Source: Burkholderiales bacterium 67-32 (GTDB lineage Bacteria > Pseudomonadota > Gammaproteobacteria > Burkholderiales > Burkholderiaceae_B). From it: 64,000 bases of DNA. The position numbers and the translations under genes are program-made. Positions 44,474-52,335 of the stretch are shown here, one piece after another. Under the pieces are notes generated by a model. The model ran no database searches, was not told the origin of the DNA, and saw only the letters and a program-made list of their open reading frames with translations. Position 1 is the stretch's first letter. Each line of letters opens with the position of its first letter. The DNA is taken from contig MKUP01000033.1 in assembly GCA_001898625.1 (NCBI GenBank), positions 442,677-506,676 on the forward strand. The letters run 5' to 3'.

Positions 44474-44490
44474 GGCAAAGCTGATATGTG
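44474..44490. promoter_or_regulatory. Copy e of the block-G motif (left half)
   Basis: GGCAAAGCTGATATGTG matches the left half of the other four copies; the right half is weak. It lies between the Bug gene's start (44370) and the 3' end of the CitE gene, where a promoter for the Bug-flavin-reductase unit is expected. Confidence 0.45.
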
Positions 44491-44520
44491 CGGCGGCGCA
44501 ACCGGCGGCGCCGGATCCGC

Positions 44521-45375
44521 TCACTCCTCTCCCAGCAGCCGGCGCGCCAGCCGCCAATGCGGCCGGTCGATCATCTTGCCGTCCAGGTTCAGGGCGCCCG
44601 CGCCGGGATGGGCGGCGAACGCCTGGACCACCGCCCTGGCCCACTGCAATTGGGCTTCGTCGGGCGTCAGCAGCCGGTTGATCGGCTCCACGTGGCGGGG
44701 ATGGATGGCCAGCTTGGCGACGAAGCCGTCGCGCGCGGCCTCGCGCGTCTCGTCCGCCAGGATGTCGGGCGCGTCCAGGTCCACGCAGACGGTGTCCACC
44801 GCCCGCACGCCCGCGGCGGCCGCGGCCGCCAGGCACAGGGAACGCGCCAGCCGGAACGGTTCGGTGTAGCGGCCGGCCTCGCGGTTGCGGCGGGCGCCCA
44901 GGTCGGCGGCCAGGTCTTCCGCGCCCCACGACAGCCCCCACAGCCGGGACGTGGCGCCGGCGTAGTCATGCAGGCCGAACAGCGAACGGGCGGTCTCGGT
45001 CACGATGGCCAGGATGCGGATGCCGCCCGCGGGCAGGTCTGCCATGGCCTCGCAGGCGTCCAGATAGTGCGCCGCCTGTTCCAGGTCGGCGCGCCGGGCG
45101 CACTTGGGCAGCACGATGCCGAACGGCCGCCCCGGCACGACGGCCGCCAGGTCGGCCAGCGCCTCGCCGCTGTCCAGCGCATTGATGCGCACCCACACCT
45201 GCTTGCCGGCGGGCGCCTGGCCGAGCATGGCGCGCACCGCCTCCCGCGCCGCCGCCTTGCCGTCGGGCGCGACCGAGTCCTCCAGGTCCAGGATCAGCGC
45301 GTCGGCGGGACTGGCCGCGGCCTTGTCGAACTTGCGCGGCGCATCGCCCGGAACGAACAGCATCGAGCGGACCAT
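44521..45375 (-). CDS. CitE/HpcH-family acyl-CoA lyase
   Basis: 284 aa, TIM barrel. SMLFVPGDAPRKFDKA begins the protein, and DALILDLEDSV (Asp30, Glu32) is the CitE signature. It also has VRINALDSGE, GIVLPKCARRADLEQ and a Mg-binding region in WGLSWGAEDLAADLG. Homologs cleave malyl-, beta-methylmalyl- or citramalyl-CoA; stand-alone CitE without CitD/CitF rules out citrate lyase. GAGGAGACCGCC precedes the ATG, and it is 11 bases after the MaoC gene, so the hydratase and lyase probably act in sequence. Confidence 0.92.
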   Translation of the reverse strand: MVRSMLFVPGDAPRKFDKAAASPADALILDLEDSVAPDGKAAAREAVRAMLGQAPAGKQVWVRINALDSGEALADLAAVVPGRPFGIVLPKCARRADLEQAAHYLDACEAMADLPAGGIRILAIVTETARSLFGLHDYAGATSRLWGLSWGAEDLAADLGARRNREAGRYTEPFRLARSLCLAAAAAAGVRAVDTVCVDLDAPDILADETREAARDGFVAKLAIHPRHVEPINRLLTPDEAQLQWARAVVQAFAAHPGAGALNLDGKMIDRPHWRLARRLLGEE

Positions 45376-45386
45376 GGCGGTCTCCT

Positions 45387-45839
45387 CTAGGCCGGAGCCT
45401 TGTGCATCAAGGCGGAGCGCTTGCAGCGGGCGACGATGTCGTCGTCCTGGTTCAGCGCGACGTGCTCGAACTCGACGATGCCGGCGTCCGGGCGCGAACG
45501 GCTTTCGCGTACCGACAGCACGCGGGTGCGCACGTGCAGCGTGTCGCCCGCGAACACCGGCTTGGGAAAGGCCACTTCGGTCATGCCCAGATTGGCCACC
45601 GTCGTGCCCAGTGTGGTGTCGTTCACCGTCATGCCTATCATCAGCCCCAGCGTGAAGAGGCTGTTCACCAGCGGCCGCTTGAACTCGGTCCGGGCAGCGA
45701 AATGGGCGTCGATGTGCAAGGGCTGCACGTTCATGGTCAGGGAACTGAACAACACGTTGTCCATTTCCGTGACCGTGCGGGTCCAATCGTGGGCGAACTC
45801 CTGCCCGGGGGAGAACTGTTCGAAGTAGAGCCCCGCCAT
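45387..45839 (-). CDS. MaoC-family (hotdog) acyl-CoA dehydratase
   Basis: 150 aa with the hydratase-2 pattern around [16 protein letters not shown] (His42) and [16 protein letters not shown]. Length and sequence match mesaconyl-C4-CoA or itaconyl-CoA hydratase-like single-domain MaoC proteins, which are commonly paired with CitE-type lyases as here. It would hydrate an enoyl-CoA to the hydroxyacyl-CoA that the lyase splits. Its promoter region holds the near-palindrome at 45866-45891. Confidence 0.9.
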   Translation of the reverse strand: MAGLYFEQFSPGQEFAHDWTRTVTEMDNVLFSSLTMNVQPLHIDAHFAARTEFKRPLVNSLFTLGLMIGMTVNDTTLGTTVANLGMTEVAFPKPVFAGDTLHVRTRVLSVRESRSRPDAGIVEFEHVALNQDDDIVARCKRSALMHKAPA

Positions 45840-45865
45840 CGTCGTCTCCTGAATGCCGTTTCCTG

Positions 45866-45891
45866 TCGGGAATAAGGATTTATATACCCGA
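45866..45891. promoter_or_regulatory. 26-bp near-palindrome upstream of the MaoC-CitE unit
   Basis: TCGGGxATA and TATxCCCGA flank an AT-rich centre. On the minus strand the centre also offers a TATAAA-like -10 element. It begins 27 bases upstream of the MaoC ATG. It is a candidate operator or promoter; the binding protein is unknown. Confidence 0.45.
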
Positions 45892-45924
45892 ACCTCGACA
45901 TTCGTGCCCGCCGGGCCCCGGCGC

Positions 45925-47724
45925 CTACGGCGCCCCGTTCTCGTCCAGGCGCAGCGAGCGGGCCAGCTCGTTGATCCGGTCCTTGGTCTCTTCGACCAGC
46001 GTACCGATCTCGCTGGCCGACGTGGACGAGCGCATGGCGAGCTTGCGCACTTCGTCGGCCACCACCGCGAATCCGCGCCCGGCGTCTCCCGCGCGGGCCG
46101 CCTCGATGGCCGCGTTCAGCGACAGCAGGTTGGTCTGCGCGGCGATCTCGTTGATGACCGCCACGATCTGGCCGATCTGTTCGCTCGAGGCCAGCACGGA
46201 ATCCATCGCGCTGTGCGTGGTCTCGCGTTCCGTATGCTCGGCCTGCACGTTCTTCAGGAAAGCCGTGTAGGCGATCTTGCCTTCGAGCCGTATCTTCGAC
46301 AGCGACAAGAGGCCCCATATGCGCGTGCCGTCCTTGCGCTCGATGGGCACCTCGCGGCTGGTGCCCACGATCTTGTCCTTGCCCGTCTCGCGGTTGGCTT
46401 CAACCAGCCGGTCGTGGCCAGCCTGGATGGCGTGGGGCACCAGCATCTTGACGTTCCTGCCCAGGACTTCGTCGCGGCCATAGCCCCACAGCCGCTCGGC
46501 GGCGGCGTTGAAGAAGGTGACGTTGTTCTTCTCGTCGATGGTGACCACCGCGTCCAGCGCCTGCTCCAGCGCCTGGTTCATCATCTCGCGCGCGTTGTGC
46601 TCGCCCGTGATGTCCTTGACGAAGGCCGTATAGGTGATGCGGTCGCCGACCTTCACGCGCGACAGCGACAGACAGGCCCACACCTTGGCGCCGTCCTTGC
46701 GTTCGAGCCGCACGTCGCGGCTGGTGCCCACGATCTTGTCCACGCCGGTGCTGCGGTTGGCGTTCACGTAGCTGTCGTGCACGGCCTGGATGGCCTGCGG
46801 CACCAGCATCTTCACGTTGCGACCGATCACCTCGGACCGCTCGTAGCCCCACAGCCGTTCCGCCGCCGAGTTGAAGAACGTGACGTTGTTCTCGCTGTCG
46901 ATGGAGACCACGGCGTCGATGGCCTGTTCCAGCGTCTGGTCGATGACCTCGCGCACCGCGCGCTCGCGCGAGATGTCCTTGACGAAGGCGGTGTACAGGA
47001 TACGGCCGCCGATCCGGATCTTGGACAGGGACAAGGCACCCCAGACCTGGGTACCGTCCTTGCGCTCGACCTGCACCTCGCGGCTGGTGCCGACGATCTT
47101 GTCCTGGCCCGTCTCGCGGTTGGCCTCGACCAGCCGGTCGTGGTCGGCCTGGAGGCCGCGGGGCACCAGCATCTTCACGTTGCGGCCGATCACTTCCGAC
47201 CGGTCGTAGCCCCAGAAGCGCTCGGCGGCGGCGTTGAAGAACGTGACGTTGTTCTTCTCGTCGATGGACACCACCGCGTCCAGCGCCTGCTCCAGCGTCT
47301 GGTTGATGGTCTCGCGCTCTTCGTGCTGCACGGTGATGTCGCGCACGAAGGCGGTGTAGGTGATGTGGCGGCCGATGTTCACCCGCGACAGCGACAGGCT
47401 GACCCAGACCTTGCGGCCGTCCTTGCGGTCGATCTGCACCTTGCGGCTGGTGCCCACGATCTTGTTCTGCCCGGTCTCGCGGTGGGCGTTGACGTAGCCG
47501 TCGTGCGCGGCCTGGATGACCTGCGGCACCAGCATCTTCACGTTGCGGCCGATCACCTCGGAACGGTCGTAGCCCCACAGCCGCTCCGCCGCGGCGTTGT
47601 AGAAGGTCACGTTGTTGTTCTGGTCGATGCTGACCACCGCATCGACGGCCTGCTCCAGCACCTGGGTGGAACGATCCGAACGGAATTCCAATACGCGCGC
47701 CAAGCGACTTGCGGTTCCCGACAT
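45925..47724 (-). CDS. Soluble four-PAS methyl-accepting-chemotaxis-type signalling protein
   Basis: 599 aa with no membrane segment. A 20-residue lead is followed by four PAS domains of exactly 121 residues each (21-141, 142-262, 263-383, 384-504). A C-terminal MCP hairpin tip (505-599) contains [30 protein letters not shown]1 resembles PAS3 and PAS2 resembles PAS4, implying duplication of a pair. Each PAS has an HD dipeptide (His74, 195, 316, 437) followed by RxTG..KIVGTSR..xxRKDG, the layout of heme-binding FixL PAS. The MCP part is short, so it may couple to CheA/CheW or work like BdlA-type dispersal sensors. AAGGAGGTCGGC precedes the ATG. Confidence 0.9.
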   Translation of the reverse strand: MSGTASRLARVLEFRSDRSTQVLEQAVDAVVSIDQNNNVTFYNAAAERLWGYDRSEVIGRNVKMLVPQVIQAAHDGYVNAHRETGQNKIVGTSRKVQIDRKDGRKVWVSLSLSRVNIGRHITYTAFVRDITVQHEERETINQTLEQALDAVVSIDEKNNVTFFNAAAERFWGYDRSEVIGRNVKMLVPRGLQADHDRLVEANRETGQDKIVGTSREVQVERKDGTQVWGALSLSKIRIGGRILYTAFVKDISRERAVREVIDQTLEQAIDAVVSIDSENNVTFFNSAAERLWGYERSEVIGRNVKMLVPQAIQAVHDSYVNANRSTGVDKIVGTSRDVRLERKDGAKVWACLSLSRVKVGDRITYTAFVKDITGEHNAREMMNQALEQALDAVVTIDEKNNVTFFNAAAERLWGYGRDEVLGRNVKMLVPHAIQAGHDRLVEANRETGKDKIVGTSREVPIERKDGTRIWGLLSLSKIRLEGKIAYTAFLKNVQAEHTERETTHSAMDSVLASSEQIGQIVAVINEIAAQTNLLSLNAAIEAARAGDAGRGFAVVADEVRKLAMRSSTSASEIGTLVEETKDRINELARSLRLDENGAP

Positions 47725-47774
47725 GCCGACCTCCTTTGAATAACAGGATCTCGGCGCGCGCCCCAGGGAATGGA

Positions 47775-47790
47775 TCAGGGACAACCCTGA
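47775..47790. promoter_or_regulatory. Short inverted repeat upstream of the PAS-MCP gene
   Basis: TCAGGG-ACAA-CCCTGA lies 51 bases before the PAS-MCP start, in the 123-base spacer after the next Bug gene. It could be an operator for this gene or a weak terminator for the upstream unit; there is no T-run. Confidence 0.35.
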
Positions 47791-47847
47791 GTACACACAA
47801 CTTCGGTCATCACGACTCCTTCTGAAGTGAACGCCGCACCGGAGGCG

Positions 47848-48813
47848 TCAATCCAGACGGATGCCGAACTCCGCGATGATCGCGCCCGCACGCGTGTAGT
47901 CGTCGCGCGTGCGGCGCGTGAAATCCTCCGCCGAGCCTCCCACCGGCACTTCCCACTGCGCGCGGAACTCCTTCTGCACGTCAGGCTCGGCCAGAATGGC
48001 CGCGACCTCGCGGTTGAGCCGCGCGACCACCGGAGCGGGCGTGCCGGCGGGCGCCAGCATGCCGTACCAGGTCGTCACGTCCAGCCCCTTCACCCCCTGT
48101 TCCTCCAGCGTCGGCACCTGGGGCAGCAGCGTGGAGCGGGTGGGCTGCACCACCCCCAGCGCCACCATCTTGCCGGCCTGGACGTGCGGCCAGAGCGAGC
48201 CCGGCACGCCGTAGATCAGGTCGATGTGGCCGCCCAGCAGGTCGGTGATGGCGGGCGCGGTGCCCTTGTAGGGCACGTGCGTGATCGACACGCCCGCCGC
48301 GCGGTTGAACAGTTCCCCGGCGATGTGCATGGGCGACCCGCTGCCCGGGCTGCCATAGCTCAGGCCCGGGCGCTTCCTGGCCAGCGCCACCAGCCCGGCC
48401 GCGTCGGACACGCCCAGGCCGGGCCGCGCGGCCAGCAGCAGCATGCCCTGCGACAACTGGATGACCGGCGCGAACGCCCGCACGACGTCCGGCGTGGAGG
48501 CCTTGGGCAACAGGTGGGCCGCCAGGAACAGAGTGTTCGGCGCCACCAGCAGCGTGTAGCCGTCGGGCGCGGCCTTGGCGACGTGGCTGGCGCCGATCAT
48601 TCCGCTCGCCCCCGGCAGGTTCTCGACCACGAAGGGCTGCCCCAGCCGCTTGGCCAGGCGCAGGGCCACCAGCCTGGCCAGCACGTCGGTGCCGGCGCCG
48701 GGCGGATAGCCGACCACGATCGTCACGGGCTGCGCGGGGTAGCCGGCGCCGGGCGCGGGCTGGGCCTGCGCGAGGGAACAACAGGACAGCAACAGGCAGA
48801 TCAGGATTCTCAC
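47848..48813 (-). CDS. Bug (TctC-type) solute-binding protein beside the second Rieske gene
   Basis: 321 aa from a GTG at 48813 that is preceded by CCAGGAGAGCGCC. The signal VRILICLLLSCCSLAQAQ is short and contains two Cys (SCC), so lipidation cannot be excluded. The ligand loop is GYPPGAGTDVLAR, then VVENLPGASGMIG and GSGSPMHIAGELF. It lies 40 bases downstream of the Rieske oxygenase on the same strand, so the oxygenase substrate is its likely ligand. Confidence 0.92.
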   Translation of the reverse strand: MRILICLLLSCCSLAQAQPAPGAGYPAQPVTIVVGYPPGAGTDVLARLVALRLAKRLGQPFVVENLPGASGMIGASHVAKAAPDGYTLLVAPNTLFLAAHLLPKASTPDVVRAFAPVIQLSQGMLLLAARPGLGVSDAAGLVALARKRPGLSYGSPGSGSPMHIAGELFNRAAGVSITHVPYKGTAPAITDLLGGHIDLIYGVPGSLWPHVQAGKMVALGVVQPTRSTLLPQVPTLEEQGVKGLDVTTWYGMLAPAGTPAPVVARLNREVAAILAEPDVQKEFRAQWEVPVGGSAEDFTRRTRDDYTRAGAIIAEFGIRLD

Positions 48814-48853
48814 GGCGCTCTCCTGGCCGCGCGACGGCGGCCGGCTTCGGGGT

Positions 48854-50221
48854 TCAGGCGGGTTCCAGCATCCGGTCCAGCGCGGGCGCGCGCCGGGCCA
48901 GGATGTCCTGCTGCATCTCCTGGGCATAGTCCTGCTTGGCCGTCCACTCCGCGCCCTGGTCCGGCAGGCTGGGGGCGGACCGCGTCAAGGCATAGCCATA
49001 GGTCGGGCACACGCCCTCGCCTTCGGCGCGCATGCCCTTGGGCCGCTCGCCCGCCTGCACGGCGCGGATGCCTGCCCGCAGTTGGCGGCGGAACAGGGCG
49101 ATGCCGGCATCGGCGGCGGTCAGGTTCTCGTTGGCCTGGATCGCCATCCTGCCTTGCGCGACCCAGGCATCCCAGTCGCCCGGGTTGCGGTGCCGTTCCT
49201 CGTAGCTGCGTTCGCCCGTCTGGCCGAAGGTGATCGTGGCCAGGTAGTCGGCACGCGCCTTCTTGCTCCATTCTGGCGACAAATGCAGCCATCCCATATG
49301 CATCGCGTTGAAATCGTCGTTGGGCACGATCCAGGTCGACAGGCCCAGGCCGTGGCTGGAGGGCAACTGGCGCCGGTAGCGCAGCTCGATCGCCTGCCGC
49401 CGGCCCGGTTCGCCGGCCATGTTCTCGGGAATGGCGTCGCCCAGGCGGATGCCGTCGGGCACCCGGGCGATGTTGGGCAGGATCAGCTCGTTGACCCGGC
49501 AGTAGTACAGGTCGTGCACGCGCCGCACGCTGGTGGTGATCTGCCCGATGGGCGTCTCGCAGGCCTGGATGACCGGGAGATCGTAGGCATAGTCGCCGAA
49601 TTGCTGCACGTCGAACATCGAATGCAGGAAGGTCAGGTGGATGGGATCCTGGGTGTTCTCGCGCAATTGCACCCAGTTGCAGGGGTTATGCCAGCAGAAT
49701 GGCAGATACTCTTCCTCGTCGTGGTGCATGAAGTCGTAGTCGGGGAATGGCGGCCGCTGGTCGGGCGGGCCCATGTACGCGAACACCAGGCCGCGGAACT
49801 CCCGCACCGGATAGGCGCCGTGGTACATGCGGGACGCCAGCGCACCGGGCACCTTCTCGCCCGGCACGTCCAGCAGCGCGCCGTCCACGCCGTAGTGCCA
49901 GCCATGGTAGGCGCAGCGCAGCCCGTGGTCCACGATCAGCGCGAACTCCAGCGAAGTGCGGCGATGGCTGCAATGGCGCTCCAGCAGGCCAAGATCGCCG
50001 GAGCGGTCACGGAACACCACCAGTTCCTCGCCCAGGATGGTGATGGGCACGGGCAGGTCCTTGATGTCGGCGGCCAGCGCCACCGGCTGCCAGAAACGGC
50101 GCAGGTATTCGCCGGCGGGCGTGCCGCGGCCGACCTCGGCCAGTTCGCGGTCGGGTGTCGTGGAGGGCCGGCGGTCGTAGCCGCCATAGGGCCGGGTTGC
50201 GTTGCGGACATCCTGTGCCAT
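48854..50221 (-). CDS. Rieske-type ring-hydroxylating/demethylating oxygenase
   Basis: 455 aa. Rieske ligands Cys84/His86 (RHCSHRRTS) and Cys103/His106 (RCAYHGWHY). The mononuclear iron site reads Asp192, His195, His200 (QDPIHLTFLH), the D-x2-H-x4-H form. It belongs to the homooligomeric monocomponent-oxygenase group (vanillate/dicamba demethylase, phthalate dioxygenase). No reductase gene is adjacent. It is divergent from a LysR gene across 177 bases that contain a perfect 17-bp palindrome. Confidence 0.93.
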   Translation of the reverse strand: MAQDVRNATRPYGGYDRRPSTTPDRELAEVGRGTPAGEYLRRFWQPVALAADIKDLPVPITILGEELVVFRDRSGDLGLLERHCSHRRTSLEFALIVDHGLRCAYHGWHYGVDGALLDVPGEKVPGALASRMYHGAYPVREFRGLVFAYMGPPDQRPPFPDYDFMHHDEEEYLPFCWHNPCNWVQLRENTQDPIHLTFLHSMFDVQQFGDYAYDLPVIQACETPIGQITTSVRRVHDLYYCRVNELILPNIARVPDGIRLGDAIPENMAGEPGRRQAIELRYRRQLPSSHGLGLSTWIVPNDDFNAMHMGWLHLSPEWSKKARADYLATITFGQTGERSYEERHRNPGDWDAWVAQGRMAIQANENLTAADAGIALFRRQLRAGIRAVQAGERPKGMRAEGEGVCPTYGYALTRSAPSLPDQGAEWTAKQDYAQEMQQDILARRAPALDRMLEPA

Positions 50222-50310
50222 CTCGGGCCTCGTCGGAGTGGGAATGAGCGCATTGTCCCGAGCGGCCCGCGGCGGGGGAAGCCGGCCACGGTCAATTCAG
50301 TTGTAGGTAA

Positions 50311-50327
50311 ATTCGATGCAATCGAAT
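50311..50327. promoter_or_regulatory. Perfect 17-bp palindrome between Rieske and LysR genes
   Basis: ATTCGAT-GCA-ATCGAAT (7+3+7, no mismatch) contains a T-N11-A core of the kind LysR proteins recognize. It lies 71 bases upstream of the LysR ATG and 89 bases upstream of the Rieske start, the normal location of the recognition site in a divergent LysR pair. Confidence 0.65.
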
Positions 50328-50398
50328 ACGCAGCGCTAGGTATGGCGATAGAGCCATGGCACACTCGGCCTGTTCCGTCCTGCCTCCGGGATCGCGCC

Positions 50399-51322
50399 AT
50401 GGATCACTACAAACAACTCGAATCCTTCGTTTCCGTGGCGCTGCACGGCAGCTTTTCCGCCGCGGCCCGCAGCGAAGGGGTGGCGCCCAACGTGATGCGC
50501 GAACGTATCGACGCGCTGGAGCAGCGCCTGGCCGCCCGGCTGGTGCATCGCGGTCCGCGCGGGCTGTCGCTGACCGACGCCGGCACCGGCTTCCTGGATG
50601 CCGCGCGCGCCTTGCTCGCCGAGCTGGAACAGGCCGAGGCGGCCGTGTCGGCACGCGCCTCGGGCGCGCACGGACACCTGCGCGTCACCGCGCCCGCGGG
50701 CTTCGGGCGGCGCCACATCGCCCCGCTGATCCCGGCGCTGGTGGCGCGCCATCCCTCGCTCGACATCACGCTGGACCTGCACGACCACTACGCCAACCTG
50801 CCCACCGGGGACTTCGATTGCGCGTTCTTCATCGGCGATCCGCCCGACAGCAGCCAGGTCGCCATCCCGCTGGGCGGGACGCGGCGCGTGGTGGTCGGCA
50901 GTTCCGCCTACCTGGACCGCGCGGGCGTACCGGCCCGCCCCGCCGACCTCGCCCGCCACAACTGCCTGTGCTTCCACGGCGAAAGCCAGATGCAGGCCCG
51001 GCATTGGCAGTTCCGCGTGGATGGGCGCCTGCTGCAGCAGCCGGTGTCCGGCACGCTGCGCTGCTCGGACGGCTCGACGCTGCACCAATGGGCGCTGGCC
51101 GGCATGGGCCTGGCCTGGCGGGCGCTGTGGGAGGTCGAGGACGACCTGCGCCACGGCCGGCTGCGCTCGGTGCTGGACGACTACGCGGTCGCGACCGTGG
51201 GCATCTACGCCGTGGTACCCCAGCGCGGGCACATGCCGTCGCGGGTGCGGGTGTTCATCGATCACCTGCGGCAGGCCTACGGCGATCCGGGCTATCCATC
51301 GGCGCCGGCGGCGCGGCTCTAG
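50399..51322 (+). CDS. LysR family regulator of the second Rieske unit
   Basis: 307 aa from the ATG at 50399. The HTH spans residues 5-62 (SFSAAARSEGVAPNVMRERIDALEQRL), and RGPRGLSLTDAGTGFL follows. The effector domain with HLRVTAPAGFGRRHIAPLIPALVARHP is the large LTTR subgroup common in Burkholderiales aromatic operons. It is likely an activator of the divergent Rieske-Bug operon. The stop is separated by one base from the stop of the convergent next LysR gene. Confidence 0.92.
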   Translation: MDHYKQLESFVSVALHGSFSAAARSEGVAPNVMRERIDALEQRLAARLVHRGPRGLSLTDAGTGFLDAARALLAELEQAEAAVSARASGAHGHLRVTAPAGFGRRHIAPLIPALVARHPSLDITLDLHDHYANLPTGDFDCAFFIGDPPDSSQVAIPLGGTRRVVVGSSAYLDRAGVPARPADLARHNCLCFHGESQMQARHWQFRVDGRLLQQPVSGTLRCSDGSTLHQWALAGMGLAWRALWEVEDDLRHGRLRSVLDDYAVATVGIYAVVPQRGHMPSRVRVFIDHLRQAYGDPGYPSAPAARL

Positions 51323-51323
51323 T

Positions 51324-52232
51324 TCAGGACGCCTGGGCGGCCCGCGCCTTGGCATAGCGGATGAACAAGGCGGGGATCTCCGGCAGGGTCCGGCCCCGCA
51401 TGCCGACCAGCACCGGTTGCAGCCTGGGCGACTGCCCCGCCACGGCATGGAACTCCAGCACGCCCGCCTCCACTTCCGCCGCGAAGACGCTGCGGCCGGC
51501 CAGGGTGAAGCAGCCTCCCAGCGCCAGCATCTCGCGCAGTATCTCGGCCGAACCCGCCTCCTGGAACAGCGGCATCGCCGGGGTCACGCCCGCATCCTGG
51601 AACAGCAGCCTGACCGACGCTTCGTACAGCGTGCCGCGGCGCACGGAATACAGCGGCAGTCCGGCCAGCACCTGCATCAGCGGCCGCCCGCCGGGACGCA
51701 CGGTCCCGGCTTTCGCCACCCAGCCCAGTTGCTCGTTGAAGCGGGCCTGGACCGTCATGGTGCCGTCCACCGCCGCGCCGGGCAGGAACGCGCAATCGAT
51801 GTCGCCTTCGCCCAGGCAGGCGCGGATTTCCTCGGAGGTCCCCGCGCGCACGGTCAGCCGCACGCCCCGGTTTTCGCGGATGAAACCGGACAGCACCCTG
51901 GGCACCAGGCTGGCCGTGGCCGTATGGAAGGCGCCGATGCGCAGTTCGGGGCGCCCGCCGGCACCCTGCTGCACCGACGCGATGGCGCTGGCCGACAGCC
52001 GCAGCAGTTCGCGGCAATGCGGCAGCAGCGCCTCGCCCGCGCTGGTCAGGTTGACGCCCCGGTTGTGCCGGCGCAGCAGCGCCACGCCGACGCAAGCTTC
52101 GAGCTGGGCGAGGCGGGTCGAGACGTTGGACTGCACGGTGCCGAGCGACACGGCCGCCCCGGAAATGCTCTGGGCTTGCGCCACGGCCAGGAAGTAGCGG
52201 GCGGATTCGATGTCGAGCAGCGGCGCGTTCAT
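51324..52232 (-). CDS. LysR family regulator of the GMC-Bug-SDR unit
   Basis: 302 aa from the ATG at 52232; an upstream in-frame ATG adds unconserved sequence through the promoter. The HTH is within residues 8-66 (SISGAAVSLGTVQSNVSTRLAQLEACVG), the CysB/CbbR-like form with LLRRHNRGVNLTSAGEALLP. It is divergent from the GMC oxidoreductase gene with a 103-base spacer holding an inverted repeat, and so is the probable regulator of that operon. Confidence 0.92.
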   Translation of the reverse strand: MNAPLLDIESARYFLAVAQAQSISGAAVSLGTVQSNVSTRLAQLEACVGVALLRRHNRGVNLTSAGEALLPHCRELLRLSASAIASVQQGAGGRPELRIGAFHTATASLVPRVLSGFIRENRGVRLTVRAGTSEEIRACLGEGDIDCAFLPGAAVDGTMTVQARFNEQLGWVAKAGTVRPGGRPLMQVLAGLPLYSVRRGTLYEASVRLLFQDAGVTPAMPLFQEAGSAEILREMLALGGCFTLAGRSVFAAEVEAGVLEFHAVAGQSPRLQPVLVGMRGRTLPEIPALFIRYAKARAAQAS

Positions 52233-52280
52233 CGTTCCAGCATAGCAGGATGGCACTGTCTTATATCCATGAAAAAGATT

Positions 52281-52304
52281 GATCCCATCTTTAAAACAGG
52301 GATC
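52281..52304. promoter_or_regulatory. GATCCC-N12-GGGATC inverted repeat before the GMC gene
   Basis: GATCCC (52281-52286) and GGGATC (52299-52304) flank an AT-rich 12-base centre. It is a LysR-type site candidate 31 bases upstream of the GMC ATG and 48 bases upstream of the LysR ATG. Confidence 0.45.
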
Positions 52305-52335
52305 CATCCTCACATCCCGGGACTATCGTGACGGC

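Noticed and set aside
46000..47660. Regular 363-bp spaced repeats considered as a CRISPR or satellite
   Set aside because: The period is exactly 121 codons and falls on PAS domain boundaries; repeats are diverged and coding.
45853..47739. 628-codon open frame antisense to the PAS-MCP gene
   Set aside because: Its apparent repeats only mirror the PAS repeats on the other strand; the PAS frame has clear domains and a strong ribosome site.
49082..51322. 746-codon plus-strand frame ending in a LysR domain
   Set aside because: Its first part is antisense to the Rieske gene; only the part from 50399 has LysR homology.
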